NCBI RefSeq assembly: GCF_020520425.1
Contig: NC_079492.1
Location: 65,835,671-65,899,670, forward strand
Direction of reading: 5' to 3'
Source: Spinacia oleracea
Lineage: Eukaryota > Streptophyta > Magnoliopsida > Caryophyllales > Amaranthaceae
Length of the DNA: 64,000 bases
Position numbers and translations under genes: made by a program
Notes under the pieces: generated by a model
Databases searched by the model: none
The model's input: only the letters and a program-made list of their open reading frames with translations
Told to the model about the DNA's origin: nothing
Part shown: one piece after another, positions 11,207 to 23,693 of the stretch
Layout of the letters: each line of letters begins with the position of its first letter
How positions within the stretch are numbered: the stretch's first letter is position 1

Positions 11207-12411
11207 TAGTGAAGGAAATACTCGTGCTTGTAGGTAATCAAAATAGCCGAAGGGTGAAACGATCCTACCCCGCGTTTATTTCCCCATCAAGTTGGGACGA
11301 CCTGAAAATCAGCATATTAATGTGAACGGGCAGAACCGCATAACGAATCTTGGCTCCCTCAGGGAGTTAGGACTAAGGATACCCATCGCCAACCGGGGGG
11401 TGCATACGCTTCGAATGTTGTCCACTCGGCACTTTCGCTAGTAGTACACCCGTCCCAAACCCAATCGCTCGCCCATTAGGTCCCTCTCATTGGTGCATGC
11501 CCCCTTGGCTTACATCGTGATTGGCCTCTTAGGCGAAATTCGTCTGTTGAAGGCACTACCTCGACTGGGGCATGTGTTGGATCTGCGATAGAAGCGGTAC
11601 CAAGCCAGGCGCAAATACTACCCATAGAAGCCCATCATAAACTACATGACATATTATTATTTCCTCATGATGTAATGTTAGTTATGTGTAGCAAAATATG
11701 TGATTGTGTGTGACAAACAACGTTAGAAAACCAACGACCTTAAAAATTGCCCAAACATTCATAAACCAATTGGCCAAAGAGTTATACCGAAATACGTGTT
11801 CCGTAAACCCGAACGATCGCCACAAAAATAAGAGACACTCGGGATGGCCTGTAACGAATCCCACAAACGCTGCCCAACGCGTAAAGGACGTTATTAGGCA
11901 AGCACGCAAAATCAAAGTCGCATAAACAAAAAGTAGACGTAAACAGAAAGCGAGAACCAGCCAGGGACGCATTTTCAACGCCCCTGGTTGGGCGCCATAA
12001 TTTCTCACGCCCTACGCTGGGCGCTGAAGTTGTTGCCTGGCCTTTTGGTCAGGCGCAGCAGCCTCGGTGCCCGCGCAAAAAATATGTAGCAAAAAAAAAC
12101 CATTCGTAAAAATTGCTGCAAGGGCGTATGAAAAGCACTCGATTCTTAAAGCGACTAAAAAATATATATAAATAAATAACTCTTTGTGTCGTTGTTAGGC
12201 CTCCTACGACGACAATGCTCGGCACCAAAACCGAACATGCCAATAACTATGAATGTCACAATGGGCAAGTGTATCCAAAATCCAAAGAATGACCAAAAGA
12301 AAGAACCAAAAAGTGTACCAACAAAAGAAAGAGCGAAAAAACCAATAGAGAGAGTCAAAGTCTAGACTAAGTAATGCTTGAAACTTTGGGGCCTAAACTT
12401 TAGCTTATCTT
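11207..12411 (+). other. Gypsy leader between primer site and gag, no gene seen
   Basis: No convincing ORF. A pair of the GC palindromes sits at 11973-12029. The short ORFs on either strand here do not resemble known proteins. Tat/Ogre relatives sometimes carry an extra ORF in this position, and none is recognisable here. Confidence 0.5.
11973..12029. repeat. GC palindrome pair in the gypsy leader
   Basis: Two imperfect hairpin units (CGCCCCTGGTTGGGCG and CGCCCTACGCTGGGCG), the second ending in GCTGAA, separated by about 10 bases. Confidence 0.75.
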
Positions 12412-14663
12412 ATGCATAGGACTGGTCCTGCCACTTGGTGCCGATCAGGAAATCAAAGGTTAGTGCGTCTCGAAGATACATCGCCAACACCAGATTTAGT
12501 GACTCCAAGCTCCGTCCGTCATCCCTCATTTCAAGGATCTCCGCTTCCCCAACCTCGATTCGCACCCTCAAACATGTCCATCGAAGAATTGCGAGACCAG
12601 ATGACCCAAATGACCCAACTCATGGGCTAACTGAAAATGGAAAACGAAGCCTTAGCGGCTGCACAAGCCAAAAATGACCTCGATAACGAAAAGAGGATTG
12701 AAAAAATGGTCCTACAGCAAACCATGGGGAGCAAGTACTTCTCCCTTGATCCTGAACCTTTTCCTGGCAAACTACCAGAAAAGTTTAGTTCATCTGACTT
12801 ACCAAAGTTTAAAGCCACGGACAATCCCCGTGATCATCTATTGAGCTTTGTGAATGCCATGAACTTGAAAGGCGTGGACAAGTCCATGTATTTACCTGCC
12901 TTTCCTTTGTCCTTGGAACCTGTGCCGCTCAAATGGTACTACCACCAGGACCCTAAGCTCTTCCCCACTTGGGAAGACTTTGTCAATGTCTTCATCAAGC
13001 AATACTCGTCGAACATGGATTTTCAAGTCACCATGCGCGAGCTGGAAGTTCTCTTCCAAAAGAAAAATGAAGGTTTCACAACCTACTTTGCTAGATGGAG
13101 GGACCAGGCGGCCCAACTAATCAACAGGCCTCCCGAAACAGAATTGGTCCAAAAATTCATTGACAACCTGGACCCGGCTTACAGACAACACCTTAGGTAC
13201 CTGGGACTTGACACTTTCAAAAGAGTTTATGATGTGGGAATAAAGATCGAGGACGACCTCGCAAAAACAATACAAAGTAAACCCGCATACAAAAGCAACA
13301 CCTACAACAGGGGCAACACGTCCCAAGCCCAAGAAGTGCATGTCGTAGAGGAGACTCCCGCCCGAAGAAATCCTGGAAGATGGGTCCGAGACCGAAAGTT
13401 TGCCCCACTCGGGTCGACTTTGGTACAAGCCTTTGAAAGACTAACCAATCAAGGGAAGTTGAGACCTATAGGCCCCACCCGTGACCCTCCTGTCAAGGGC
13501 AAATATTGGGTCGAAGGTACTTACTGCAAATTCCATCAAGGAAATGGGCATGACACTGAAAACTGCTGGAATCTAAAACATACGATCCAGGACATGATAG
13601 AGGATGAAGTGATACCGCTCCCTAACGTTGGCAAACCCAACAACAACAAAAGCCCACTCGGCTCTTGTCACGTCTCTCTCGACCAACCAGAAAATGAGAA
13701 CTTCGACCCTACGGTGTATATTACACCTCAAGGTGCACCACTCGCTGTGGTCCCTATGGATCGAATCGAGAGAGAAGTGTGCGATGTGTGGGATGATGAT
13801 GCTGAAGATATCTACCTATCTCAAGTATCGGGCCAGGACCTCTTTATTGAAACTTGGCCCGGGTATGCTCTCATTGACACCACCCCTCAGGAACCCGAAG
13901 TCGAAAATCTCACCCGATCCGGAAGAGTATATCAATCGGATATTCGCCCACCTCCTACAGACGATATCCCAGTCAGACAAACTCCTGAGAATGGACGGCA
14001 CACCACCGTCGCGGAAGTCATTGAAAATCCTCTATTGAAGCAACTAAAAAGAACCAAGGCCGAGATTACCATCTGGGATCTCATGTGTACTTCAAAGGAA
14101 CATCGCGAAAAGCTTATTCGCTCACTTGACCTCATCTCGTTGCCTACAGATATCACACCTAACTCATTGGTTAACCACGTCACGAGAGATGTTGGAGAAA
14201 AGGCCATAGTTTTCACTGACAAAGACTTGCCCAAAGAGGGGGGTGCTCACAATAAAGCCCTCTATCTAGTGGTTGGATGCAAAGGACAAAACATCCCCCT
14301 AGCGCTCGTAGATAACGGTTCGGCAGTTAACGTTTGCCCATTGCGAACCGCCCATTGCTTGGGGCTAGGAAACGATGACTTCCAAACCTCCACGCAAGGG
14401 GTACGAGCCTATGATAACTCTCGAAGGCCTGTGTTGGGAAAAATCAACCTTACCATACAAACCGGGCCTGTGGCACGCACCACGGAGTTTCAAATAATCG
14501 ACAACAAGCCCACTTTCAACCTCCTCTTGGGGCGACCTTGGCTCCATGACTTAGGAGGTGTGGCTTCTACCTTGCACCAAATGGTTAAACTTAACCATAA
14601 CGGGGTAATACTGGAAATCCGCGCCCCTCCTCTCGACATCAGTTGTACTATGGTTGGAACGGC
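12412..14663 (+). pseudogene. Gypsy gag-protease, left part, interrupted by CACTA
   Basis: The frame opens at 12412, meets an in-frame TAA at 12628-12630, and continues in the same frame from 12637 to the CACTA junction. It contains a retrotransposon Gag domain (WYYHQDPKLFPTWEDF, FTTYFARWRDQA, LVQKFIDNLDP). A Cys/His motif of the Tat/Athila type follows (YCKFHQGNGHDTENCW, about 13523-13570). An aspartic protease region (PLALVDNGSAVNVCPL, about 14302-14342) has a DNG active-site variant. Beyond 14664 the apparent frame reads CACTA terminus and stops at 14686-14688. The frame resumes after the transposon at 19672. At least two nonsense codons plus the insertion make this copy non-functional. 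Confidence 0.88.
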
Positions 14664-14689
14664 CACTAGTGGAAAAAACCCCTGTTGAG

Positions 14690-15000
14690 GGGGGCATTTC
14701 AGGCTTGTTGAGGCGAACATGGCCCGCTTCGACAGAGGGGGCTTCAACAGGCCAGAGATCTGTTGAGGCGGGCTTGGCCCGCCTCAAAAAGATATCTGTT
14801 GAGGCGGGCATTTGAAAGCCCCCCTCAACAGACAAGCCTGTTGAGGCTCACATTTATAAAGCCCCCCTTAACAAACAAGCCTGTTGAGGCTCACATTAAA
14901 TTGCCCCCCTCAACAGACAAGCCTGTTGAGGCGAACATTAAATAGCCCCCCTCAACAGACAAGCCTGTTGAGGCAAACATTGTGTTGCCCGTCCCAACTA
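14690..15000. repeat. Left subterminal repeats of the CACTA element
   Basis: The phrase CCTGTTGAGGC and its inverse CCCCCCTCAACAG alternate about every 50 bases through this stretch. In En/Spm elements such repeats bind the TNPA-like protein. Here only the array is visible. Confidence 0.8.
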
Positions 15001-18000
15001 GCAGTCTTAATCAACAACACGTAAGCTGGGCTACCACCACTAATATTCTGCTTTAATTTTCTTTGTTAGGTAAAGAAGAACTATAATACTCATAAAATAG
15101 ACAATTGTAAACAATAAATACTTCATTCACATTAATATTGAAATAATATTGTTTAATGTAATTTTACAATATAAATTCACACAAAAATAATTTTTGAATC
15201 TACAAAACTAGCTGCTACAAAAGGGAGTGACAATACTTCAGCAGCAACATTTTGTGTCTAATACTATCAGACTCTTGGGAGGAAATATTGTATGCGGGAA
15301 TGCCTTGTTGCGACCAAAAGCAGAAGGCAGAATTCCTCCCTGTTAAGGCAACAAAAACAGGACATTGAATCATATGCAAAATTACTCTAACAACATTCTA
15401 TTTAGACATTTAGCAAAAAGGTGGTGGTTTGGAGTTGATTCCAGAGCCTCGTTGAAGGTCCGAGTCCATTTCTAAATTGAACTTCATAAGCTATTCAGTT
15501 ACAAGGCAATCAACTCTTATAAAAAAAAGCTCATGTTACACTCAACAGATGCAAGAACAAAAGAACTGAGTAAATACTGGGTAAACAATAAAAGGTACCT
15601 CGGAAAATTACAGTCTCTCCTTTACAAACGAACAGAAAAAAGTTCATTCAGTTTTCACAGAGAAGGATTTTACCTAGTCAAAAGCCCAAAAATAGCCTTA
15701 ATAAACATGTGATACTTACTCTTAATGGTTCTGGTACAAGGCTTTCCGGAGGAATATCTGAAAGTTAAAGTTTTAATCCACATTCTCTTGCAAGAATTAT
15801 TACCTGCCACGTAGAAGCTTCTGTAAGAAAACAAACTATTGAACTCGAAACAGAAAGCTAGGAGTGCATGTATTTAGAAAATGATAACTTGACTTCACCA
15901 AGACCCCGTACTCAGTGAGGAGTGATTATTTTTGGCTAGTTGTAAAACAAAATGTAGTCTATATACTCTGTAACAAATAGTACTACATCTATAACAATTT
16001 CAGATGCTAAAGGAAATAATCTCATGATAAGTCATCAATTGAGAAGATAGAGCAGATACATCGCAACAACTTTAAATAACCAAAGAAAGGAAATAAATAG
16101 TGGAATAAATAGTTTATCTCAATGGTGGCCTTTGGGTTTCAGCATCAGTTTACAAAAAGCATAAATTTCTCCATTGTCATTCGGTCAGGATTGGTTACAA
16201 AAGCAGTTAAAAAGCTGTCAACTTGTCACTAGATAGGAATCTGAAAGATTAACATGGATACACATTAAACCACCAATGCAATGATTTCTAACACACATAA
16301 TCCATTTCCTATAAACAGAAATTGTCATTCAGTTTCCAAGAAAAAGAGAAACAAAAGCAAGGTAACTTGGTTTTTTGCTGCATAAGCCCCATTGTTGATA
16401 GATACTATGGGATCCCTAGCAAGTTTTGGTGCACCCCCTCAAAGAATTTACCAATTAAGTCAGCTCAAATTCACAGACAATCCATTCGTATGCATTACAA
16501 GCAAACAACAAATCAGCATTGCTAGTTAAGGAGGAAGGATTGAGGAGGAGAGAAATCCCACAAGACCACTCTTAAGCCCTGACATCTGGAAAATGTGGAA
16601 ACATATAATACTTAAACATTTTCATGTCTTGGACTGATTTAACAAGTCAATTCAAGGACAAAAACATGGCAATTTCATAAGATCAGTATACACGAAGAAG
16701 ATGATACTTGTAGAAGAAGGAAAACTGGGAAAACTAAGGAAAAAATGAATCAGGATTGATTAGAAGTCTTAAATAATAAGTAGTGCCCATTTTAAATCTT
16801 TTCTATAGAAAAAGGCAGCACCCAAGTACAGGATTGCTTAGCTCCCCTAATTTGAGGCACAATTCCATAATATATGCCTACTTTGACTTCTAGAAGTTCT
16901 GAGAGAGAAATAAAATCAAGCAAGTTCATTAGCTACCATTTCCTTTTTTGAAAATGACAGTTAACTAAAAAATAATGCTACTGGTTAGGTTTCTTAATAA
17001 ATTCACCAAAATTACAGCTTGAACCTCATAAGACCGTAGAGTTCCAAATATTGAATAATTTTGTAACACAACAATCTCCAAACAAAAGTTCGCAATGAAA
17101 TATTTAGAGTACATATGCAACAAATGCAAGGCAGAAACAACAACAGAAGCAATAAAAATGATCATATATGAAGTTCCCCCTCCCCTCATCTAACATACTG
17201 ATAATAATAATGTATAAGGCGGTTCCCATTTGCGAATTTGCCAATCCCAAAGACAACTAAACTCCCACTCTACAAAAGATCAAGCACAGTCTACGTTGTC
17301 GAACCAACAATCAAATCAACCTCTATACAAGTTATGCAAGAGAATAGTCCTTCGGTCAGTTTGGTTTTGAATACCCAAATTACCTCCTCAGTTATTAATA
17401 ATTTGACAACAGTTAGCTATCATCTAGATATTGTTGCATAGGGGGTCAAATTAAGATATAGGGTAGTAAAGACTAAATAGGAAATGTGAGAACATAAGAG
17501 CTCAACCTAAACTAAATTGCATTGCATAACTACTCAACTAAGTCAGAACAAAATGTCATCCAAGAAATTACAATAGTTTTACATTCAGTGAGAGAAAGTG
17601 ATAAATATAAAGAGGAGAAGTTAAAATCATAATAGAATGGTCACGAAGTAGCAGTTGAATAATAGTAAAATAACCAGAAAAAATCTTACTAAAACAGCGA
17701 GACGAAAACAATACAATGACCGATTCAAAGAAATTTCTCAGATTGCATCCATGATTGGAGTGCCACCTCTTTCTATCTCCAATTTAATTTCTGACTTACA
17801 ATATCATCTAACAAAGTTTCTAGATAAAGGAACCGAGTCATAACCTGTATTGAAATTAATCACTCTGGAGTCGGTTATACTGGATGCAACAAGAGTCCCG
17901 ATCACTTCATCTTCTGTCATCACTATGATTTTTTCAACTTACATGAACTTAGACTTGTCTTTCTCTTTTTCCCTCATGTTTAAATTCTTGAATGTACATC

Positions 18001-19219
18001 ACCAGAACCCTTATTAGGTAAAACACTGAACTAGTATTGGCACTGCTGAAGGTTTGGCATATCTTCACTAAAGTGCAACTACAAGAATTATCCACAGAGA
18101 CATAAAAGCATAAGTTACAGCAAAAATTGCTTATTTTGGGTTGGCCATGATTTCTGAAGAAGATAAAAGCCACGTCAGTACTTCCATTGCAGGCACACTA
18201 TAAGTAATTCAAAGTTATATAATCAGGTACAGCGATAACTCCCAGCTCCCTCTGTCTAGAATTAAAAGCCATATGCTACTGTATGAAGTTCGGAAAATAC
18301 TGTCACATTTTCTAAAATAATATTGGTTTATGATTGGATTTCTTGTATTCAGAATAAGTGACAAGAAGAGGATAACGCAAGCAACTAACAATAGTGGTTT
18401 TGTAAAACAGGATATCCTTAATTACGAGGGGTTAGGGAGAAATGACTGCTAGTTCCGGGAAGAGGAGTAGTTCTTTCATGTCTATGCTTAAAGCTCGTAT
18501 TTGAAAAAGTAGATATTACATCACAATTTATTGGGGGGGTATATTGCCCCAGATTCCCAGAGAGTATCTATCACACATATAGCTAACAGAGACAACATAT
18601 GTTTACAGCTTCTGGTGCTTGCTTCTGTTAAAGATAGTCAAGGAATGCAAAATAACACGCAAAGAACTGAAGATTACTCTAAAAGCTTAATAGCAAGCGT
18701 GAGTTACTGAGTCCCTACTTCTCCTTACAGTCCTAAGCCTGAAAGTACCCAATTCAATTTCAGATACTAAGATGTCGACTTATTATATTGATATGAATAA
18801 CGAAGAAATTCAGTATGCAAATTAGAAGCGTAAAAGAGGAAAATTATTGAAATAAACCTTAGTTGCGATTATTGCAAATATCGAAACCCCTAACCTAATA
18901 AATTTTAAATACAGATCTTCACATTATGCACCGAGGCATCAAAAATTAGATTTAACCAATTAAAAACAACATAACATCATAGATCTACACTATATACCGA
19001 AATGCGGCATCAAAAGTTCAAATTGAACGATTTCAACACTCATAACATCAATTTTTCGCAATAACAACATAAAATTAAGAAAAAAAGAAAGCAGAAACGA
19101 TAGATCTAGAGAGAAGAAGAGAGGTTATACCTGAATACCATGCTCGAGACAGTAAAGCTACCAACAAGAATTTTCGACCTGGATATCAGCTTGACCGATG
19201 TGGATTGAAATTCCTTCAT
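15001..19219 (-). pseudogene. Gene-like insert inside the CACTA, possible captured host gene fragment
   Basis: On the minus strand, 5' to 3': a CT-rich leader, a TATA-like CATAAAAG near 19293-19300, and an ATG at 19216-19218 that opens a 30-codon exon (starts MKEFQSTSVK, ends VSSMVFR). A splice donor CAG|GTATAACC follows near 19130. The remainder looks like long AT-rich introns. Near 15345 the sequence TTAACAG resembles an acceptor, followed by 32 open codons (GGILPSAFGRNK...) and a stop. I cannot name the gene, and no other exon is convincing. A captured, intron-bearing gene fragment is plausible, but this could also be unrelated filler. Confidence 0.35.
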
Positions 19220-19499
19220 TTTCGCTTGAAATTTTTAGATGTAACACGAAGATAAAATGTTGAAAGAGGAGAGAGAAAGAGAACGAAATCGAGGGCTTTT
19301 ATGAAGACACCTTCTTTGAAGAGAATGAGGGAGAGGGAGAGAAGATATACCTTCCATGGAAAGGGGCGGATGGTTTGAGGAGTTTTGAACCGGGAGCGAG
19401 GAGAGGGGAGAGGAGAGAGAAATGATTCTTTCACGCTAACAGAAGAAATGAGGAGGAGAGAGAATTAAAAGTTGGAGTATATGCGATTATTATTTGTTA

Positions 19500-19660
19500 C
19501 AGCGAACCTTTAATGCCCCCTTCAACAATTGATATTGAAGCGAACAACAAAAATGTTCGCTTCAACAACTCTTTATAATGTTTGACCCGCGTTGACCGAT
19601 TGGTTGTTGAAGCGTATTTCTCTATGCCCCCTTCAACAAGGGGGCTGCAATAAAGATTTT
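19500..19660. repeat. Right subterminal repeats of the CACTA element
   Basis: GTTGAAG/CTTCAAC motifs with GCCCCCTTCAACA mirror the left subterminal array in inverted orientation. Confidence 0.75.
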
Positions 19661-19671
19661 TTCTACTAGTG

Positions 19672-20395
19672 GGCCGAAACTGCAGACGACCTTTATGGGT
19701 TCCAAATGGATGAAGCAATCCAGTTCATCGAAGACTATGATCCAGCATTCCTAGACCCGCGCGCATCCCGAGTCGTCCCTAGAATGCTGTTAGCTCAAGG
19801 TTATTTCCCAGGAACCCCATTGGGCATAAGGAAGAAGGAATACACATTCCATCCTTTACCCACCAAATCTACTCCCTTTGGCTTAGGCTATGAACCAACG
19901 GAGGAAGATATTGATGACCGCCTGTCTGGGCTACGCCTTAACAAGGCCAAACAAACCACCCTCCTTCCCCCGTATCAAAGGACCCTTAACGGGATGTTCG
20001 TACGGGAAGGAGAAGAGCACCCATGCTGTGATTTCCCTGAACCCTTCGTTCAGGACGGCTTGCTAAAACCCGGATTTGAAATTTTCCATGACTGCCACAC
20101 CTTGGATGAGGCACCCCACCTCACCAAGACCAAAACAGCTGAAATATTGGACAACTAGGCTCTATGGATATTGTTTAACGAATCGAGGCCTATGGAGGAC
20201 GAGACTGTGATGACTACCCTAGCTTTACAAGATGAAGGTTTCGACCCAACCCGGTTAATAGCTCCTGCATCAACACTAGAAGAGATCGAGAACGGATGGG
20301 TGAAGACATATCAGTGGGTCAACGCAAAAGGAATAGAATTCAAGATGAGTACCGATGAAGGACCAAAGTTTTACGAGACTAAACCCAAGGCTTGA
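19672..20395 (+). pseudogene. Gypsy gag-protease, right part after the CACTA
   Basis: The gag-pro frame continues directly from the TSD (AETADDLYGF...), reads through GIRKKEYTFHPLP and GMFVREGEEHP, and meets an in-frame TAG at 20156-20158. It resumes in the same frame (NESRPMEDETV...) and ends at TGA 20393-20395. Its composition resembles the spacer that follows protease in Tat-type polyproteins. No RT follows, so the polyprotein ends before pol. That is unlike an autonomous element. Confidence 0.82.
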
Positions 20396-21710
20396 GCCAT
20401 ATAAAGAACCATAGTAAAAAGCGCCTAGTAGTTCTTTAGATTGGTAGAAAAAAAAATAAAGGCTTTAGATGGTCCTAAGACCCCTTAGAATATAGGTTAA
20501 TTTTATTTCAGTGTGTTTTGCTTACTTTCCAAATTAATAAAGGCGTAATATTCCTCCTAAAAACTTTATTTCTAACACTAAATGAGCACCAAACGTACTT
20601 GCAAAGAGGCGGTCCACTCTAGGCCCAATAAACAAGGCCCACTCGGTCTTGAATCGCGACATCGGAATTCATCAAACCCTAAAATGAACCACATTATCAT
20701 ATTACCAAAACGTAAGGGTCTAACCCATGCAACCCAAAGAAAGCAAAAGAAACCATGCAAATGTTGCTCAAGAAAAAAACTCATAAAAATAAACGCCGCC
20801 CCCGGCATCAACACGCACCTCAGCCCACTCAAAAGCCCATACAAAGATCTTCATATCTTCCGCACCCTAACTCCATTTTCAAAGCCTTTTCGAGTCACGA
20901 ATAGAAAAAATTAATCCGGACAAAAATGCGTCTCACGCTAACAGTCAAAAAAGCCTCCGAAATAGCCTCAAAATTGATTTTAATACGAGTAAAAAGCAAA
21001 GCACAAAACGAAGAAAAAAAGAAATAAATGCAAGAACATGTGAAGCAAAGCGTCAAAAACGACCGCCCAGAAATCATTTTCAGCGCCCAGGGCTGGGCGC
21101 CAAAATCTTTGACGCCCCAGCCTGGGCGTTGAAACTCTCTGCTTGCCTAACTTATTTTCAGAAGTGCTCGTCATCTTATCCGCACATAACGGAAAAATAA
21201 CGAACACTTGGGGGGTACAGCACGTATCCAGATATGCGTACCAAAAAATATAACCGTACAAAAAAAAACAATGGAATTTGACCTTTATATGCGGCTTACG
21301 GCAAAAAAAAAATTAAAAAAAAAAAAAAAAAAACAGCAGACGAAATTAATGATGTACTTCACTCATTTGACCGATTAAATAATATGTTTCCACCTCAGGG
21401 CATATCTATTAAAATCCGGCATCCTAGAATTTATTCTAGCTAGAACTACGCGCGACCTGATTCTAACAAAGATACGTAGGCAATCCTATTTATGGATTCG
21501 GTCCAATTAAATAGCAAAATATATATACATTGTGCAAAAATGTTAGACATATATAAAATATAAAAAAAAGGGGGAGAAGCAAAAACGAAAGTAAAAAATA
21601 AAATACGCCTTTATTAAAAAATAATAAGAAGGAAAACAAAAGTTCTAAAAGGGAAAAAACAAACACAACTGGAATAAACAAAGGGCACCTACACCCTAGC
21701 AGGAACTACA
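20396..21710 (+). other. Non-coding stretch between gag-pro and the antisense gene
   Basis: AT-rich sequence with a long A tract near 21307-21332 and a palindrome pair at 21078-21135. RT, RNase H and integrase would lie here in an autonomous element, and none of their motifs is present in any frame. Confidence 0.6.
21078..21135. repeat. GC palindrome pair downstream of the antisense gene
   Basis: CGCCCAGGGCTGGGCG and CGCCCCAGCCTGGGCG separated by CCAAAATCTTTGA, ending in TTGAAA. It is nearly the same arrangement as in the LTRs. Confidence 0.85.
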
Positions 21711-23518
21711 CTACTCTAGCTCTTCCGGATCATCAAATAAAGTCTTGTAGAGGGCAAGGTTTGCAGGATCCACCCCCACAGTCTTCTGCGCTGCCCCTAT
21801 ATCAATCTCCATAAGGACCGGCTCCTGGACACTAACTTCCAAAGATGCCAAGACTTCAGAAACATTCTCAGTTATAGCCCGCTCAGCCTCAAGGGCACAG
21901 ACAATGGTGGGAGAAGGATCATCAACATCAACTAGATTAGTCACTGTTTCTACAGACGGCTGAGCCTTCCTAACCCATACATTGTTCCGGCGACGATCTC
22001 CGCGAGAGCTTGCATTTCTTTTAGCAACGGCAGGCCCCTTCATGTTAGGCATCTTCTTAGGCCTAGAACTGGAACGGGGAGGAACTTCATTTCGCTTTCG
22101 ATCAGGACGAGCTTTCACAGTCTTAATACCATGGGTGCGAAGATTGGCAGAATCACGGCCCTCATATCTAACCCGAATACGAGGTATCAAAAGCTCAGCC
22201 GACTCCCCATTTCGAGCCTCGGTCCTCACAGCTTTATCATCGGAGCTCATCCACAACTTGTAGTTTTCAGAAAGACCCACAAAGCCATTTGTAGCTACGG
22301 CCCAACGCGGGAGACCATCATAACACTTAGCCCACGCTTGAACCCGTGCTTGTGAAAAGGCCGCTACTTTAGGTGGTACTGTATCAGAAAAGGGGATAGT
22401 CTGCCTTAAGCCGTATTGGCGCATGACTCGGTAAGGAAAGATATAAATGGGACGGGATAGCCCCAACAAAGAAACATAAACCGATACATCAGAACCCCCC
22501 GTCATAGTAGTCAAACCCCACCACGGTACCACCCATTTAATAGAACAGATACCATGAGTAAAAAAGGAGGCCCACTCGGCCTCGTCCTGGCCTCGGTGCA
22601 AACACTTCCGGTTACCCAAGGCTATAGGGCGATAATGTTTAGGATCGGCAGGAATTTCTAAGAGCCTAAGTCGTTCCATGAGCCAAATCTGCAAAAAACG
22701 GGTACGATCAGATCAAAAAATAATAAGTAAACAAACGAAGCCTGGGGCGCAGTTTCAACGCCCAGGACCAGGCGCCGAAAATTCTGACGCCCAGCCCTGG
22801 GCGCTGAAACTCAGCTCCAGGCAGGACGAGTAAAAAAGAATGCAAAAAAAACATGCGCAAGGAAAAGATCGATTACCTGCAGCAATAGGGGGCTCCCCTT
22901 AAAATATTCAGATTTGGCATCCTTCTTCAGTTCATCCGCACTCAGCAAAGTCTCGGCAACAACCAACGGCATAATAGAATAGCAACTTTCCATCTGGCTA
23001 ATCAAGGGGATCAACCTTATGTCACCGAACTCACCATTGTTATTCGACAGCAAATAATGATTCAACAAGCAAAATATAAGGGCTCGAATGTTCAATTTTT
23101 GTTCGGTTATATTTTTACTAGGTCTAAAGTGATGTTTTACAAGCTTTGCCAAATTAACCTCATCACCTACAACAATCTCAGCAAGCATGTTAGCATCTAG
23201 TCCTAGGAAAGCCCCTATGGTTGTTTTATCCTCTTCAATGGTGCCAGGGGTGGCAGGAGTAGCATTAGTAGGATAACCGAGGATCGCGGCAAATTCATCT
23301 GGCAAAGGACATATTTCGTCGCCCCGAAAGACAAAAACATGATGATCGGAATCCCAAAAGCTTAGGGCTGCATGCAGAAAGTTATAATCAATATTAATTT
23401 GTTGTAAGCCTAAAAGTGCCTCTAAGTGGTATTCTTTCAACAAAGCCTTTTCTGTAGGAGTAAGGGCTCGTAGCCAGCGCCTAATAGCTCGTTGGAGTGA
23501 GAAGGGAGGAATCGACAT
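21711..23518 (-). CDS. Antisense two-exon gene, plant mobile domain-like protein carried by the gypsy element
   Basis: Exon 1 is 23518-22877 (214 codons, starts MSIPPFSLQRA) and exon 2 is 22688-21711 with a TAG stop (325 codons). The intron (22876-22689, 188 bp) has donor CTGCAG|GTAATC and acceptor TTTTTTGCAG|ATTTGG. It is phase 0 and joins ...SPLLLQ to IWLMERL... in frame, giving about 539 aa. Exon 1 has FWDSDHHVFVF, then GDEICPLPDEFAAILGYP. This is the pattern of plant mobile domain-like proteins (DUF7745-type). Exon 2 continues the domain, then becomes a basic, low-complexity tail (RKRNEVPPRSSSRPKK) and an acidic C-terminus. Antisense ORFs with this domain are known in Tat-lineage elements. 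Function is unknown. No stop or frameshift is seen, in contrast to the sense gag-pro. Confidence 0.8.
22752..22810. repeat. GC palindrome pair inside the intron of the antisense gene
   Basis: CGCCCAGGACCAGGCG and CGCCCAGCCCTGGGCG separated by CCGAAAATTCTGA, ending in GCTGAAA. It lies wholly within the 188 bp intron (22689-22876) and fills about a third of it. Confidence 0.85.
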
Positions 23519-23604
23519 GACAAAATCAAGGAGAGATTAAGACTAAGCAACTGCAAGAGAGAAGAAAATTGAGAGTGATAGAAAATAGGGACGTATCTAG
23601 CCCC

Positions 23605-23612
23605 TATATATA
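23605..23612 (-). promoter_or_regulatory. TATA box of the antisense gene
   Basis: The minus strand reads AGCTATATATAGGGGC about 87-95 bases upstream of the ATG at 23518. That spacing allows a start site near 23575 and a short leader. It suggests the gene is transcribed independently of the LTR. Confidence 0.65.
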
Positions 23613-23693
23613 GCTGAAGACATCAAGTGACATCCTGATCTCATTCGGAAACGCGTTAAGAAATCTGAAAACCAAAAATCGCCAGGAGAGGAC

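Larger units (their letters stand above)
14664..19671. mobile_element. CACTA (En/Spm) transposon nested in gypsy gag-pro
   Basis: It begins CACTAGTGGAAAAAA and ends TTTTTTCTACTAGTG, an inverted repeat with the diagnostic CACTA terminus. An exact 3 bp TSD, GGC, flanks it (14661-14663 and 19672-19674). Subterminal regions carry many copies of a CTGTTGAGGC-like motif. No TNPD-type transposase or TNPA frame is visible, so it is non-autonomous. Removing it with one TSD copy rejoins the gag-pro frame exactly, so it landed after the gypsy element. Confidence 0.93.

Noticed and set aside
14551-14945. Minus and plus ORFs across the left CACTA end
   Set aside because: They read through the subterminal repeats. 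The repeated peptide only reflects the repeated DNA motif.
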